A stretch of 28,527 nucleotides of DNA from CAWUIO01 sp963922455 (GCA_963922455.1 CAWUIO010000086.1:1-28527), one strand, 5' to 3'. Positions 1-8,133 are shown, counted from the stretch's first letter. Notes: generated by a model from the sequence alone, not told the origin. Translations and numbers: made by a program.

Positions 1-99
1 GGTTCCCGAAATGGCCCTTTGCAGCCCATATAATTAAATTTAAACAGTTTCTAATAAGGGTTTTTAGTTTCTCGTCACTAGTCATCAAACGTATATCTC

Positions 100-396
100 T
101 CAGTCTCCATATAAAAACAGGCCTCCCAAACAAGTCGAAAAACCAATAACTAAAACTAAGCCGGCACTGAGGAGGCACTGCCGAGCCCATTCATTCTTCT
201 TGATAAAGGAAAAAACCACAAAAGCAGTTAAGAGAAGTAAGGTATGGAAACCGATAATATATATCGGTAAAAACATCGCCATAAAAAATTTAAGCTTCGT
301 GTCATTTTCTGCGCCTACCACTCCGTGAATGACAAGCATATATACTAATAAAATGACCAAGTTGATATTTCGAATGGGGTATTTTTTGGTTTCCAT
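100..396 (-). CDS. Small three-helix membrane protein, unknown function
   Basis: I do not recognise the family. The 98-residue product has three hydrophobic segments (about residues 11-28, 36-62 and 74-95) joined by short charged loops, so it is probably an inner-membrane protein with no sizeable soluble domain. It starts at an ATG and ends with TGA. It lies 80 bp downstream of the radical SAM gene on the same strand and could be the last gene of that transcript, but the gap is long enough for its own promoter and I could not find a good TAnnTTTG box there. The open frame and clean helix pattern suggest a real gene; the function is open. Confidence 0.6.
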   Translation of the reverse strand: METKKYPIRNINLVILLVYMLVIHGVVGAENDTKLKFFMAMFLPIYIIGFHTLLLLTAFVVFSFIKKNEWARQCLLSAGLVLVIGFSTCLGGLFLYGD

Positions 397-476
397 ACTT
401 TCGAGTTAATGAAGCTTAAGTATTATAAATCAGCCAGACAAACAAATTCGCATGTCGCGTACCGTTCTGCTTTTCC

Positions 477-1877
477 TTAAACATAGCGATACTGCTCTCT
501 ATGCTGTTCCAACTTCTCGGCAAACTCTTCTCTGTAAAAGAGATTCATGGTCTCAAAGGGTATCACCTTCAAATCTTTGGATACGATATGAACACATGAT
601 TTTTTAATCGCGCGTACATCAAAATCATAGGCATCCATAAAATTCATAACGATGATACGAAAGAGATTATCATACGTCAAATGCGGGGCATTTACCCCCG
701 GCAAACAACACAGGATTTGATTAAAGCTGTACTTGATCCGGTCTATAGAATTACCCGTGCTAAATACTTTCATTACGTGCTTGTGCAAGTCTTCATCTTG
801 CTCATAGACTATTGTATTCTGTGAGCTGTTTAGAAGAAAGTTAGGATCAATGTGCCGGGTGAGTGGCTCTACCTTATTTTTATACTTTAAAGCATAAGCC
901 ATAATCAGCACATCGGGGTTGCAAGGTACGGGTACCAGGTCATTTTCCTGAAAGAGATCTGATTGCTCGATGATTTTTCGGCGTACTTCAGTATTGGTCA
1001 TGCGGTCCCGGGCCGGATCAAAACTTTCCAGGCGGCCACTGACCGAGGTGGGTTGAAAGGTCACTCCCCGCACGCACTGCTGTTTTAAAGCATACTGGAT
1101 AGTAGAACCGATTTCGTGATCATTCAAGCCTTTTTGGAGGGTAACTACCAAGGTAGTAGACAAGTTAAATTCATTGAGGTGCTCGATGGCTTGTTTTCGC
1201 ACCCAAGACAAATCTTCCCCGCGTAACTCCCGAATGATCTCTGGGTCCAAGGAGTCCCACTGTAAGTAAATTTCAAAGTCAGGGGTGTAAGTTTTCAGCT
1301 TACGTACAAAGTCCCGGTCTTTGGCAATCCGGATCCCATTGGTATTGACCATCAAGTGTTTGATGGGCATGGCCTTGGCCATATCCAGGATGGCAAAAAA
1401 ATCGGGGTGTATCGTAGGCTCTCCCCCACTGAGTTGCACCACATCCGGCTCTCCTTCACTGGCAACAATCGCTTCCAGCATTTGTCTGATTTCATCCAGG
1501 CTTCGGTGTCTTCCATGATGAGGGGATGAACTGGCATAACACGTAGGGCAGGTCAAATTACAGCGATCGGTCACCTCGATTAAGGTCAGGCAAGAGTGCT
1601 GCTCGTGGTCGGGACATATCCCACAGTCGTAGGGGCAGCCAAACTCTGTTGAGGTATGCGGCTGCTTTGGGTATTCTGACTCCTTGTTATAATTACGGAT
1701 CTTTTTATAAAACTCAATATCATCAGCGATCAAGACTTTTTGAGGACCATGCTCCCGACAATACTTACTCATAAATACCTTTCCGTTTTCAAAGATAATT
1801 TTCGCTGGGATGGGCTTATGGCACTCAATACACAAACTCGTGGTGAAGTCATAATACGTATATTCACGATTGTTCAT
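477..1877 (-). CDS. Radical SAM enzyme with extra cysteine clusters, tetraether lipid synthase (Tes/MJ0619)-like
   Basis: The 466-residue protein has the radical SAM triad C106-x3-C110-x2-C113 and a GGEP motif at 151-154, which bind the [4Fe-4S] cluster and S-adenosylmethionine. N-terminal to it are a C16-x2-C19 ... C40 set and C81, C85, C88 and C96; near the C-terminus there is a CCLPG motif. An N-terminal knuckle plus auxiliary-cluster cysteines around the radical SAM core is characteristic of the MJ0619/Tes group, whose archaeal member couples lipid chains to form tetraethers. That assignment is by remembered pattern, not alignment. The start overlaps the end of the Lgt-like gene by 14 nt, implying translational coupling. 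I infer a cytoplasmic-face enzyme acting on a lipid or lipid-linked substrate; other radical SAM chemistry (methylation, peptide modification) remains possible. Confidence 0.8.
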   Translation of the reverse strand: MNNREYTYYDFTTSLCIECHKPIPAKIIFENGKVFMSKYCREHGPQKVLIADDIEFYKKIRNYNKESEYPKQPHTSTEFGCPYDCGICPDHEQHSCLTLIEVTDRCNLTCPTCYASSSPHHGRHRSLDEIRQMLEAIVASEGEPDVVQLSGGEPTIHPDFFAILDMAKAMPIKHLMVNTNGIRIAKDRDFVRKLKTYTPDFEIYLQWDSLDPEIIRELRGEDLSWVRKQAIEHLNEFNLSTTLVVTLQKGLNDHEIGSTIQYALKQQCVRGVTFQPTSVSGRLESFDPARDRMTNTEVRRKIIEQSDLFQENDLVPVPCNPDVLIMAYALKYKNKVEPLTRHIDPNFLLNSSQNTIVYEQDEDLHKHVMKVFSTGNSIDRIKYSFNQILCCLPGVNAPHLTYDNLFRIIVMNFMDAYDFDVRAIKKSCVHIVSKDLKVIPFETMNLFYREEFAEKLEQHREQYRYV

Positions 1878-2634
1878 AGCGAAGGAGGGTTTTGGGAGCA
1901 GTAAATAGTTGAATGAAGGTTGGTAAATAATACAACCATACGATAAGGCTTACTACCTGAATGCTTGTCAGTTGGAAAGCATGTACTACTGAGGGTTTAA
2001 TATATTCTAATAAAAACCTAAAAACAAAATAAGCGATCATAAAAAATTGAAAGACGTAGCCAGATTCTAAATCCCAGGTTCTCTGAATAGCTTTCAAGAG
2101 GATCCACAAAATCCCGAGAAAAGCTATTTCGTAGAGGGCTACGGGGTGGCGTATGAGTCCATCCCCTAAATCTAAGCCCCAGGGAAGGGTGGTGGGTATT
2201 CCGTAGGTCGCTTCGTATACGCCATTGCAAAAACAGCCCAGGCGTCCAATCATCATGCCCAGTATAATAGGAAAGGTAAAGAGGTCGCCAGAAGAATTAC
2301 GCTCTCCAATCGCTTTTTTGGCCAGCTCTACCCCGAGCAGCCCCCCAAACAGTCCCCCCGTTATGGTCTTGCTTTGAAATAAATAGAGCCAAGGATACGG
2401 ACTTTCTGCCCAAGCTTGGGGGTTTTCCAGGGCTCCGGCTAGGCGTGAAAGGAAAAATGCTCCAAAAATCCCTCCTATCAAGATCCATATCCGGTTTTCA
2501 TGAGGGATCGTGTCTTGGCTATTTTTTTTGAGGTACTGGTAATACTGGAAACCTAGAAAAAACCCCATGGTCTCCAACAGTAAGTGAGCACTTACATAAA
2601 AATTACCTATGCCGATTGTAACAGGAAATTCCAT
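1864..2634 (-). CDS. Lgt-like prolipoprotein diacylglyceryl transferase family membrane protein (non-canonical)
   Basis: This polytopic membrane protein belongs to the Lgt family, which moves diacylglyceryl from phosphatidylglycerol to a lipobox cysteine. Family marks are the GRLGCFCNG stretch (matching GRxGNFxNG) and RHPVALYE (matching RHPxQLYE). It departs from true Lgt: the catalytic-histidine motif HGGLxG reads FGGLLG, and the arginine after the last FxxE is lysine (FLLEYIK). It is probably a specialised paralogue with another acceptor. I chose the ATG at 2634 because the protein then begins MEFPVTIG just before the first conserved helix; an upstream ATG at 2739 would add 35 hydrophobic residues and overlap the methyltransferase gene by 59 bp. 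Its end overlaps the radical SAM start by 14 nt, so the two are probably made together. Confidence 0.82.
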   Translation of the reverse strand: MEFPVTIGIGNFYVSAHLLLETMGFFLGFQYYQYLKKNSQDTIPHENRIWILIGGIFGAFFLSRLAGALENPQAWAESPYPWLYLFQSKTITGGLFGGLLGVELAKKAIGERNSSGDLFTFPIILGMMIGRLGCFCNGVYEATYGIPTTLPWGLDLGDGLIRHPVALYEIAFLGILWILLKAIQRTWDLESGYVFQFFMIAYFVFRFLLEYIKPSVVHAFQLTSIQVVSLIVWLYYLPTFIQLFTAPKTLLRYEQS

Positions 2635-2680
2635 TACTCCTAAACTAATTGGAAAGAACGGTATTGTCGGCTCAAATCCC

Positions 2681-3331
2681 CTAAATATTGAGGCAATTAT
2701 CAGATTTGTAAAAAACAGTGGTGCACCAAAAATAAGCATCCAATGGCCCCAAACCCCACAAGTCCAAACGTTTGAAGTTATTGGAACTCAAAAACTCCAT
2801 TCCGGGGAGGTAGGCCTCCCTTTCCGAATTGTCCCAAATAATGACCCCATCCTTTTTTAAGGCTTTTAAAGCATTATGGGCACAAGCTACACGGTTTCGT
2901 CCATCAATAACGATGACGTCAAAAGCATCTTCGTAGGCCAATACTTCTTTTTCGTAAGCTCCCGATTCTAAATCTCGTTTGAGGTACTCTATGTTAGGGT
3001 ACTTTTGCAGTTCCGATTTGATATACTCATACCATGATGCATCATGCTCAACCGAAACTATACGCTCTACCCTCTCTCGAAACCATAAAGTAGAGTTTCC
3101 ACTGCCATACTCAAAAACTGAAAAACTGGGTTGTATCCTATCTTTTAAAAAATAAATGCTTGAGTACGTAAACCATGGGATGGGATTGCCTTGGCTATCT
3201 ATGGGTTTTGCTTTGAGTATACTTTTATTCCATCCTTCCCGAGACAAACTGTGTCTTAATAAAGTTTGGGCTGCCATAAAGTACTTGCCGAAGGGATGCA
3301 ATTTGATAAACCGCTTGATAGCTTCAATCAT
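2681..3331 (-). CDS. Class I SAM-dependent methyltransferase
   Basis: The 216-residue protein has a Rossmann methyltransferase core: motif I FEYGSGNSTLWF (about residues 93-104), an acidic strand-2 end (VSVEHD) and a later VIVIDG strand. No transmembrane segment or signal peptide is evident, so it should be cytoplasmic. The substrate cannot be read from the sequence; relatives often act on sugars, polyketides or small lipophilic compounds. It is the first gene of a run followed 46 bp later by the Lgt-like gene (chosen start) and then the radical SAM gene, so it may modify the same lipid or lipid-linked product. That link is inference from position. A promoter-like pair of boxes lies about 40 bp upstream of its ATG. 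Confidence 0.8.
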   Translation of the reverse strand: MIEAIKRFIKLHPFGKYFMAAQTLLRHSLSREGWNKSILKAKPIDSQGNPIPWFTYSSIYFLKDRIQPSFSVFEYGSGNSTLWFRERVERIVSVEHDASWYEYIKSELQKYPNIEYLKRDLESGAYEKEVLAYEDAFDVIVIDGRNRVACAHNALKALKKDGVIIWDNSEREAYLPGMEFLSSNNFKRLDLWGLGPLDAYFWCTTVFYKSDNCLNI

Positions 3332-3367
3332 AAGGAATGAAAAGATACGTTAGAGAAATTTCTTCTG

Positions 3368-3399
3368 CAATATTAGTTTAGATTTAAGGCTTGAGCAAT
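3368..3399 (-). promoter_or_regulatory. Candidate Bacteroidota-type promoter of the methyltransferase/Lgt-like/radical SAM operon
   Basis: On the minus strand ATTG (3396-3399) is followed after 20 nt by TAATATTG (3368-3375), one mismatch from the TAnnTTTG box of Bacteroidota promoters. The start would lie near 3361, giving a leader of about 30 nt before the ATG at 3331. It overlaps a hairpin that may terminate the upstream LysE gene. Confidence 0.35.
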
Positions 3400-3407
3400 A
3401 CAAGCCT
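3387..3407 (-). terminator. Hairpin after the LysE-family gene
   Basis: A perfect 7-bp stem, AGGCTTG paired with CAAGCCT, encloses a 7-nt loop. It begins 18 nt after the LysE-family stop codon. There is no clear U-run after it on the minus strand (TAAATCTAAAC follows), so it may be a weak terminator or a 3'-end stabiliser. Confidence 0.4.
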
Positions 3408-3424
3408 GTAAGAATTGTTAATTC

Positions 3425-4054
3425 TTACTTTCCCGCTCTTTTCACCAAGGAGAGCATAACCGCACTCCCGATAAGAAGCCCCCCTACTATCTTATTTTGT
3501 AGATACACCTTTTCTTGGTTTTCCAAATAGCGTTTGAGCTGGGCAGCAAAGCGGGCATAAACCCATAGAGAAATTCCGTCTAGGGCAATAAAAGTAAGCG
3601 CTAAAATGAAGATTTGCTCCCAAAATGCCTCCTCAGGCTGGATAAATAGGGGAAAGAGGGCGGCAAAAAATACAATAGCTTTGGGATTGGCGGCCGACAT
3701 AAAAAACCCCTCCCAATAGCATTTAGCAAAACTGCCCTGCCCCCTCGAGCTACTACCGAGTTTTAGGTCTGGTTTTTTTAGAATTTTACTCAAGCCCATA
3801 TATACCAAATAGGCCACCCCACACCACTTTATCACTTGAAATAGCTCCCCCGAAGATACAACAATGGAGGCCAAACCCGCCGAGGCTAGCATAATTTGAC
3901 CCAGATTGGCCGATAAGTCTCCCAAAATAGTCCCCCATACTTTCCGGGTACCGTATTTCATACTATTGGCCGTAGCCAATAACACACTGGGCCCCGGAGT
4001 AATTGTTAAAATGCTTACCGTAGCCACAAAAGATAAGCAAATGCTCAGGTTCAT
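3425..4054 (-). CDS. LysE/RhtB family amino-acid exporter
   Basis: The 209-residue protein is an inner-membrane exporter of the LysE superfamily, which expels amino acids or related small molecules. The N-terminus has the family signature TPGPSVLLATANSMKYG (about residues 19-35), followed by G-rich helices and the mid-protein AANPKAIVFFAALFPLFI segment typical of RhtB-type members. About six helices are visible and the length fits the family. The substrate cannot be told from sequence. The next upstream gene on this strand, a TauE/SafE-type transporter, ends 53 bp away, so the two may be co-transcribed. Confidence 0.9.
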   Translation of the reverse strand: MNLSICLSFVATVSILTITPGPSVLLATANSMKYGTRKVWGTILGDLSANLGQIMLASAGLASIVVSSGELFQVIKWCGVAYLVYMGLSKILKKPDLKLGSSSRGQGSFAKCYWEGFFMSAANPKAIVFFAALFPLFIQPEEAFWEQIFILALTFIALDGISLWVYARFAAQLKRYLENQEKVYLQNKIVGGLLIGSAVMLSLVKRAGK

Positions 4055-4107
4055 ATCAAATTAATTTAAGGCTATTCTTTACTCAATTTTCTAAAACTTC
4101 TACTCTC

Positions 4108-4950
4108 CTAGGACAACATCATCCAGAGCATCCTAGCACTCAAGGCCGTAATCACCAGTCCAAAAATAAGACGCAAACGAGCTGGCGCCATGCTTTGCGC
4201 CGCTTTCACCCCATAGGAAGAAGCTAAGAATATACCCACTAAAATGGGCAAGACCAAAAGCCAGGAAATATAGCCAACTTGATACGGTAAACGCGGGGCG
4301 AAATGTTCTGCTACCGGGCTCGCCATATAACTCAAACTCACTGCCACCGCCAATAACATAATCACTCCTATGGAAGTAGAACTTGCCCGCTTTATCGGAT
4401 AGCCCTGTATATCGGTCAAGAAAGGAATCAGCACAATACCTCCCCCCATACCAGAAAGCGAAGTTACTGCCCCCGTTAGCAAACCCAGTCCCCAAAAAGA
4501 ATACGGAACGTTTGGAGATCGTTTCCTGGAATCTTCCGGGTAAGTAACAGATCGGGGTTTGGCCAGTAAAATTCGCAGGGCCAAAGCAAGTAAGAGGCTT
4601 AAAAAAATCAGATCAAAGTAGGATTTATCGTACCAACTCGTGGCCTTGATCCACTCGGTAAAACCATAGGCGCTTAACATCCCGGGTATCCCCGTATGCA
4701 AGACTTCCTTTGGGTAAAAATTGCCCATACGATACTGCGTATAACTCACGGAAGCCCCCAAGAAAATCGTGATAAACAAAGAATGCGCGATTATATACCG
4801 AACCGCTTCATCGGGTGGGATATGATAGCTGAAAAACAAGGCATCAAGAGCAGGTATCAGTAGGACGTTCCCCCCGGTGCCCAATAAACCCGAGTAGAAA
4901 CCCGTAATCAGTCCCAGGGCTAAAAGTAAAAATATGACATATAGGCTCAT
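4108..4950 (-). CDS. TauE/SafE family (DUF81) sulfite/organoanion exporter-like membrane protein
   Basis: The 280-residue protein shows the internal duplication of the TauE/SafE family: two related segments, GLLGTGGNVLLIPAL in the first half and SGMGGGIVLIPFL in the second, each opening a block of about four helices. Characterised relatives move sulfite, sulfoacetate or similar anions across the inner membrane. The substrate here is unknown, as no sulfur-metabolism gene is nearby. The gene faces away from the Rieske oxygenase gene, with repeat copy A between their 5' ends. A likely partner is the LysE-type exporter just downstream. Confidence 0.88.
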   Translation of the reverse strand: MSLYVIFLLLALGLITGFYSGLLGTGGNVLLIPALDALFFSYHIPPDEAVRYIIAHSLFITIFLGASVSYTQYRMGNFYPKEVLHTGIPGMLSAYGFTEWIKATSWYDKSYFDLIFLSLLLALALRILLAKPRSVTYPEDSRKRSPNVPYSFWGLGLLTGAVTSLSGMGGGIVLIPFLTDIQGYPIKRASSTSIGVIMLLAVAVSLSYMASPVAEHFAPRLPYQVGYISWLLVLPILVGIFLASSYGVKAAQSMAPARLRLIFGLVITALSARMLWMMLS

Positions 4951-5039
4951 CTCCCAAGTCTTTATCCAGGGGCCAAACTAAGGTAAAATCTCATATTTCA
5001 GAAATTGATAGGCCTAGGTAAGTTCATAATGTCTTTTAA

Positions 5040-5166
5040 GCTTAGGGATGGAGCGGCCTGTTTGAGCCCGCCGCTGGTATGCGGGTGGCCGGCGAGTAGC
5101 GAGAGCCCGACCCGCGCTGGCAGGAAATTCCCTAGGAAGAACCCACTTGATACGCGGGGAAGCCCC
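5040..5166 (-). repeat. Interspersed structured repeat, copy A (type 1)
   Basis: Orientation is given with the GGGGCTTCCC end as 5'. Stem arms CCCGCG (5111-5116) and CGCGGG (5153-5158) enclose a 36-nt loop that matches no other copy. The conserved core reads GAGTAGCGAGAGCCCGACC and the other end is GCTTAGGGATGGAGCGGC. It sits between the 5' ends of two divergent genes and creates a spurious open frame. Confidence 0.9.
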
Positions 5167-5242
5167 AAAGTTTTCTTCCCAATTTTACCAATCCTGCCCA
5201 GCCTTTCCTATTTTAAAGACAAAATAATAAGCACCTTAAGCA

Positions 5243-6334
5243 ATGAAATTTTTTGTCCATCCGGAAATTGAAAAAGCAGAGACCCTTCCGGGCTCCTTTT
5301 ACCAAAGTGAGGCCGTTTTTGAGGCCCTCAGGAAACTCGTTTTCCGTAAAACCTGGCAATATTTGGGCGATAGCACGCAAATTCCCCTCCACAGTCAAGT
5401 CATGCCCGTACAGCCTCTGGATGCTTTTTTGGGGGAAGCCATGCTCCTAAGCCGGGATGAGCAAGGTACCCTGCATTGCCTTTCTAATGTATGTACCCAT
5501 CGGGGCAAGCTCTTGGTAGAAGACCGGGCGCAGGTTAAAAAGCTACTTTGTGGCTACCACGGGCGCCGTTTTAGCCTAGATGGGCGGTTTGAGTATATGC
5601 CCGAATTTGAAGAGGCCCAAGATTTTCCGAGGGACTGCGATCACTTGCCCCGCTATCCGATGATCCAGTGGGGGCCTTGGTTGTTTGCGGGCCTGGATAA
5701 GGGTTTTGATTTTCAGGCAATCATCGATACCATGGATGAGCGGGTAGGTTTTCTGCCTTTGGAGGAGTTTCGTCACGACCCGGACCGCTCGCGTGACTAT
5801 TTTGTAAATGCCCATTGGGCCCTGTATTGTGATAATTATTTGGAGGGTTTTCATATCCCCTTTGTGCATAAAGACCTCAACCAAGCCTTGGATTATGGAG
5901 ATTATAGCACCGTACTTTACCCGCATTGTAATCTTCAAATTGGCTACTCGGATAAAACCGTGGAAACGTTTCAATTGCCCGAAGGCCATATCGACTACGG
6001 CAAACATGTAGCGGCCTACTACTTTTGGATCTTCCCCAACCTCATGTTTAATTTTTACCCTTGGGGTTTGTCTATCAATATCGTGAAGCCCATCTCCCGG
6101 GAACGGACGCGCATTTCCTTTTTATCCTATGTCTGGGATGCGGGTAAAATTGAGGAAAGCGCCGGAGCCTTGCTAGACAAGGTGGAGCGGGAAGATGAAT
6201 TTGTGGTAGAAAGTGTGCACCAAGGCTTGAAGTCTAAGCAATATACCACCGGGCGATTCTCCCCCAAGCGCGAACAGGGAGTGCACCATTTTCACCGACT
6301 TTTGGCAGGTTTTTTAAATCAAGAAGAATTTTAG
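5243..6334 (+). CDS. Rieske-type aromatic-ring-hydroxylating oxygenase, alpha subunit
   Basis: The 363-residue protein has an N-terminal Rieske [2Fe-2S] domain with C84-x-H86 and C103-x2-H106, and a C-terminal catalytic domain with the mononuclear-iron motif DNYLEGFHIPFVH (E201, H204, H209), probably completed by an acidic residue in the later EREDEFVVESV stretch. Enzymes of this kind hydroxylate or demethylate aromatic or quaternary-amine substrates with electrons from a reductase. No reductase or beta subunit gene lies alongside, so the electron donor must be encoded elsewhere and the substrate is unknown. It is one of only three plus-strand genes. Its TAG stop shares its last G with the first base of repeat copy B. 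Confidence 0.88.
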   Translation: MKFFVHPEIEKAETLPGSFYQSEAVFEALRKLVFRKTWQYLGDSTQIPLHSQVMPVQPLDAFLGEAMLLSRDEQGTLHCLSNVCTHRGKLLVEDRAQVKKLLCGYHGRRFSLDGRFEYMPEFEEAQDFPRDCDHLPRYPMIQWGPWLFAGLDKGFDFQAIIDTMDERVGFLPLEEFRHDPDRSRDYFVNAHWALYCDNYLEGFHIPFVHKDLNQALDYGDYSTVLYPHCNLQIGYSDKTVETFQLPEGHIDYGKHVAAYYFWIFPNLMFNFYPWGLSINIVKPISRERTRISFLSYVWDAGKIEESAGALLDKVEREDEFVVESVHQGLKSKQYTTGRFSPKREQGVHHFHRLLAGFLNQEEF

Positions 6335-6462
6335 GGGCTGCCCCCGGCGAAGCAAAAGGGTTTTCCAAAAGGTACTTTGCTGCCGCCGGGGTCGGGCTTT
6401 CGCGACTCGCCGGCCAGCGCGCATTCCAGCGGCGGGCTCAAACAAACGCTCTATCCCTCAGC
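6334..6462 (+). repeat. Interspersed structured repeat, copy B (type 1)
   Basis: Arms CCCCGGCG (6342-6349) and CGCCGGGG (6384-6391) differ from those of copy A yet still pair perfectly; the loop is 34 nt and contains a smaller pairing (GCAAA with TTTGC). The first G is the last base of the oxygenase TAG codon. It lies between two convergent genes. Confidence 0.9.
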
Positions 6463-6486
6463 CAAAGGAGCTCATTTTTCAAAATA

Positions 6487-6936
6487 CTATTTTACCCTCA
6501 CCTTGTTAAGAACCGTCTCAATTCCATTTTGCGGGTTCAAGTCATAGCTCTCGCCTTCCTCATCTTCTTTAGTAAAGATCAATAATTTGGAGCAAGGCGC
6601 CGTGCTTATGATCAACGTGATTGAGTTATCCAGTACAAGGGCATAATACCCCTGGAAGGGGCAACGCTTTACGTCATTTTGGGAACAGTTTTCGGGGTCC
6701 ATCAAAGCCCGGACCAGTTGTTTTTTTACCCCAGATCGCAGACTGATGCTTTTAGAGATCTCGTAGCTATGCAGATAGCTCTTCAAGCGACTTTGTTGGT
6801 TTGGCTCAATGGGGTTGCTTGTAACCTGGTACACCCCAAGCACTTTCGCTCCCTCAAATTTTTGGGCCAGAGAGTCCAGATTTTCACATTGTACAAAGGC
6901 CGGAAATAATAAAAAAAGTAAGGTCGGTTTTTTCAT
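6487..6936 (-). CDS. Small secreted protein of unknown function
   Basis: I do not recognise this 149-residue protein. It opens with a short signal-like sequence (MKKPTLLFLLFPAFVQC) whose cysteine at 17 could be a lipidation site, although the lipobox (FVQC) is poor. The mature part has several more cysteines (ENC, KRC, APC), which would suit a disulfide-bonded periplasmic protein, and is otherwise mixed alpha/beta. It starts 15 bp after the end of the broken caspase-like gene on the same strand, so it was probably the second gene of that operon. Repeat copy B follows its 3' end. Confidence 0.6.
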   Translation of the reverse strand: MKKPTLLFLLFPAFVQCENLDSLAQKFEGAKVLGVYQVTSNPIEPNQQSRLKSYLHSYEISKSISLRSGVKKQLVRALMDPENCSQNDVKRCPFQGYYALVLDNSITLIISTAPCSKLLIFTKEDEEGESYDLNPQNGIETVLNKVRVK

Positions 6937-6951
6937 AGGTGCTAAAGGCTT

Positions 6952-7764
6952 TTATTTCATGTCAGAACTGTAAATACCATTTTGTGTACCGCATCCCCTA
7001 AGGTATTGGGTTTTGTAGCGGGCCGACTCAATACTACCCTTGATTATGGTATCCCAGGAAGGCTCGCCGTTTTGCAATTGACTAGTTTCTTTGTTTAAAG
7101 AAGCAAAAAAGCTGCTCGTAAAGTAGCCCCCATCGTCGGTGCTTCCGCAGGAGGTTTCGTTGAGTTGGGCGGCGGCGGCTATCAGGTTACCTCGAGACTC
7201 AATAAAGAGCTTTTTTAAACGGGAGGAGTTACCATTGGCGTGCATACGGGAAGCCATGGAAGCTTCCCCAACTCGCTCGCTAATGCCAATATTGGAGTTA
7301 CAGCAATCCCCTATTATGATATTAAGTCGCGCTCCCTAGCCCACCATCTTATCGTATACCTCTTCCAAGGTGACCGAATTGGTCTTGTCTGGTTTTTGGT
7401 AGCGGGAATAACTAAAAAACAAGCTGGGGTAGCGTGAAGCTTGGTCTTTCCAACGAAAGCCGTGCCCAGAGTAGAAAAACGCCACAATGTCAATAGCCCT
7501 GGGGCGTAAATTGTCTAAGGCATAGGTGAGTGATTCTTTGCTGAAGTTGTCATCTTCTATGACTGTTTTCTTGAGGCCAATCCCCAGCTCTTCGCATATC
7601 ACTTCCAGCTCATTGATTATTTTTATTTTATCCACCTTACAACTTTCCCCAATATCACTAATTTTCGTATTGGCTGCCAAGACTCAGTGAAGGGTGATCT
7701 TTTCGTCCTGTCCCGGATCGAGGGAGTTGAGCGGTTTACTCGTATCCGGCGATTTATAGTACAT
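6952..7764 (-). pseudogene. Caspase-like (peptidase C14) protein, broken by two in-frame stop codons
   Basis: One reading frame runs from about the ATG at 7764 (MYYKSPD...) to the stop at 6952, about 270 codons, and encodes a caspase-fold domain: IGESCKVD near the start, the histidine motif FFYSGHGF, then the cysteine motif IIIGDCCNSNIG, then a tail rich in small residues. Two stops interrupt it: TGA at 7684-7686, between ITLH and VLAANTK in the first strand, and TAG at 7336-7338, between DKMVG and GARLNIIIGDCC, which separates the catalytic His from the Cys. Both fit single substitutions (for example TTA to TGA and AAG to TAG). Intact bacterial relatives cut proteins in signalling or death pathways. 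As read, no active enzyme would be made. Confidence 0.85.
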
Positions 7765-8073
7765 CAGGGCTTGGCAAGGCATAAAACACTTCTGCACGCT
7801 CCGGGTCCAGGGGCTTATCCCGGTCATCCCGATACATTCCTTATACTCATTTTCTACAATCGCATAGGCCAAAAGCGGCTGCTCTGTGACATATGCTGCT
7901 ATTGTCGCGCTCAGTAAGCGGATAGACCCGCTAGGGCTTTTTGTCTCTTTGGGAAGGGCAATAAAGTTGGTAAGGCGCGTATCGCTTAGGATTTTCACAA
8001 ATGGTATTTGATCTTCTCGCTGAAAACGGCGTATGTGCGTCCTGGGAGAATTAATCTGCGTAAAGGCTTTCAT
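7757..8073 (-). pseudogene. GNAT acetyltransferase 5' fragment, frameshifted and truncated
   Basis: From the ATG at 8073 the protein reads as a GNAT N-terminus (RRFQREDQIPFVKILSD, then YKECIGMTGISP). After ISP the original frame turns to nonsense, while the neighbouring frame continues in family style as LDPERAEVFYALPSPDVL and stops near 7754. One extra C in the four-C run at 7810-7813 (G on the plus strand) would join them. Even so, the acetyl-CoA binding loop and C-terminal half are absent. The leftover frame runs straight into the caspase-like pseudogene, so this looks like an old deletion joining two genes. Confidence 0.7.
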
Positions 8074-8133
8074 AAATCCTTCTATTGATTGGGGCTCATT
8101 AGAGGAGCCTCATTATACGATTACCAGTCCATT

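Noticed and set aside
5005..5271. Plus-strand frame of 88 residues
   Set aside because: It translates repeat copy A and overlaps the start of the oxygenase gene.
7336..7686. Stop-codon reassignment or selenocysteine as explanation for the TGA and TAG in the caspase-like gene
   Set aside because: TGA and TAG end many intact genes in this window, and two different stops are involved; nonsense mutation is simpler.
8093..8109. Hairpin GGCTC/GAGCC as a terminator of the acyl-CoA synthetase gene
   Set aside because: The stem is only 5 bp and there is no U-run; too weak to list.
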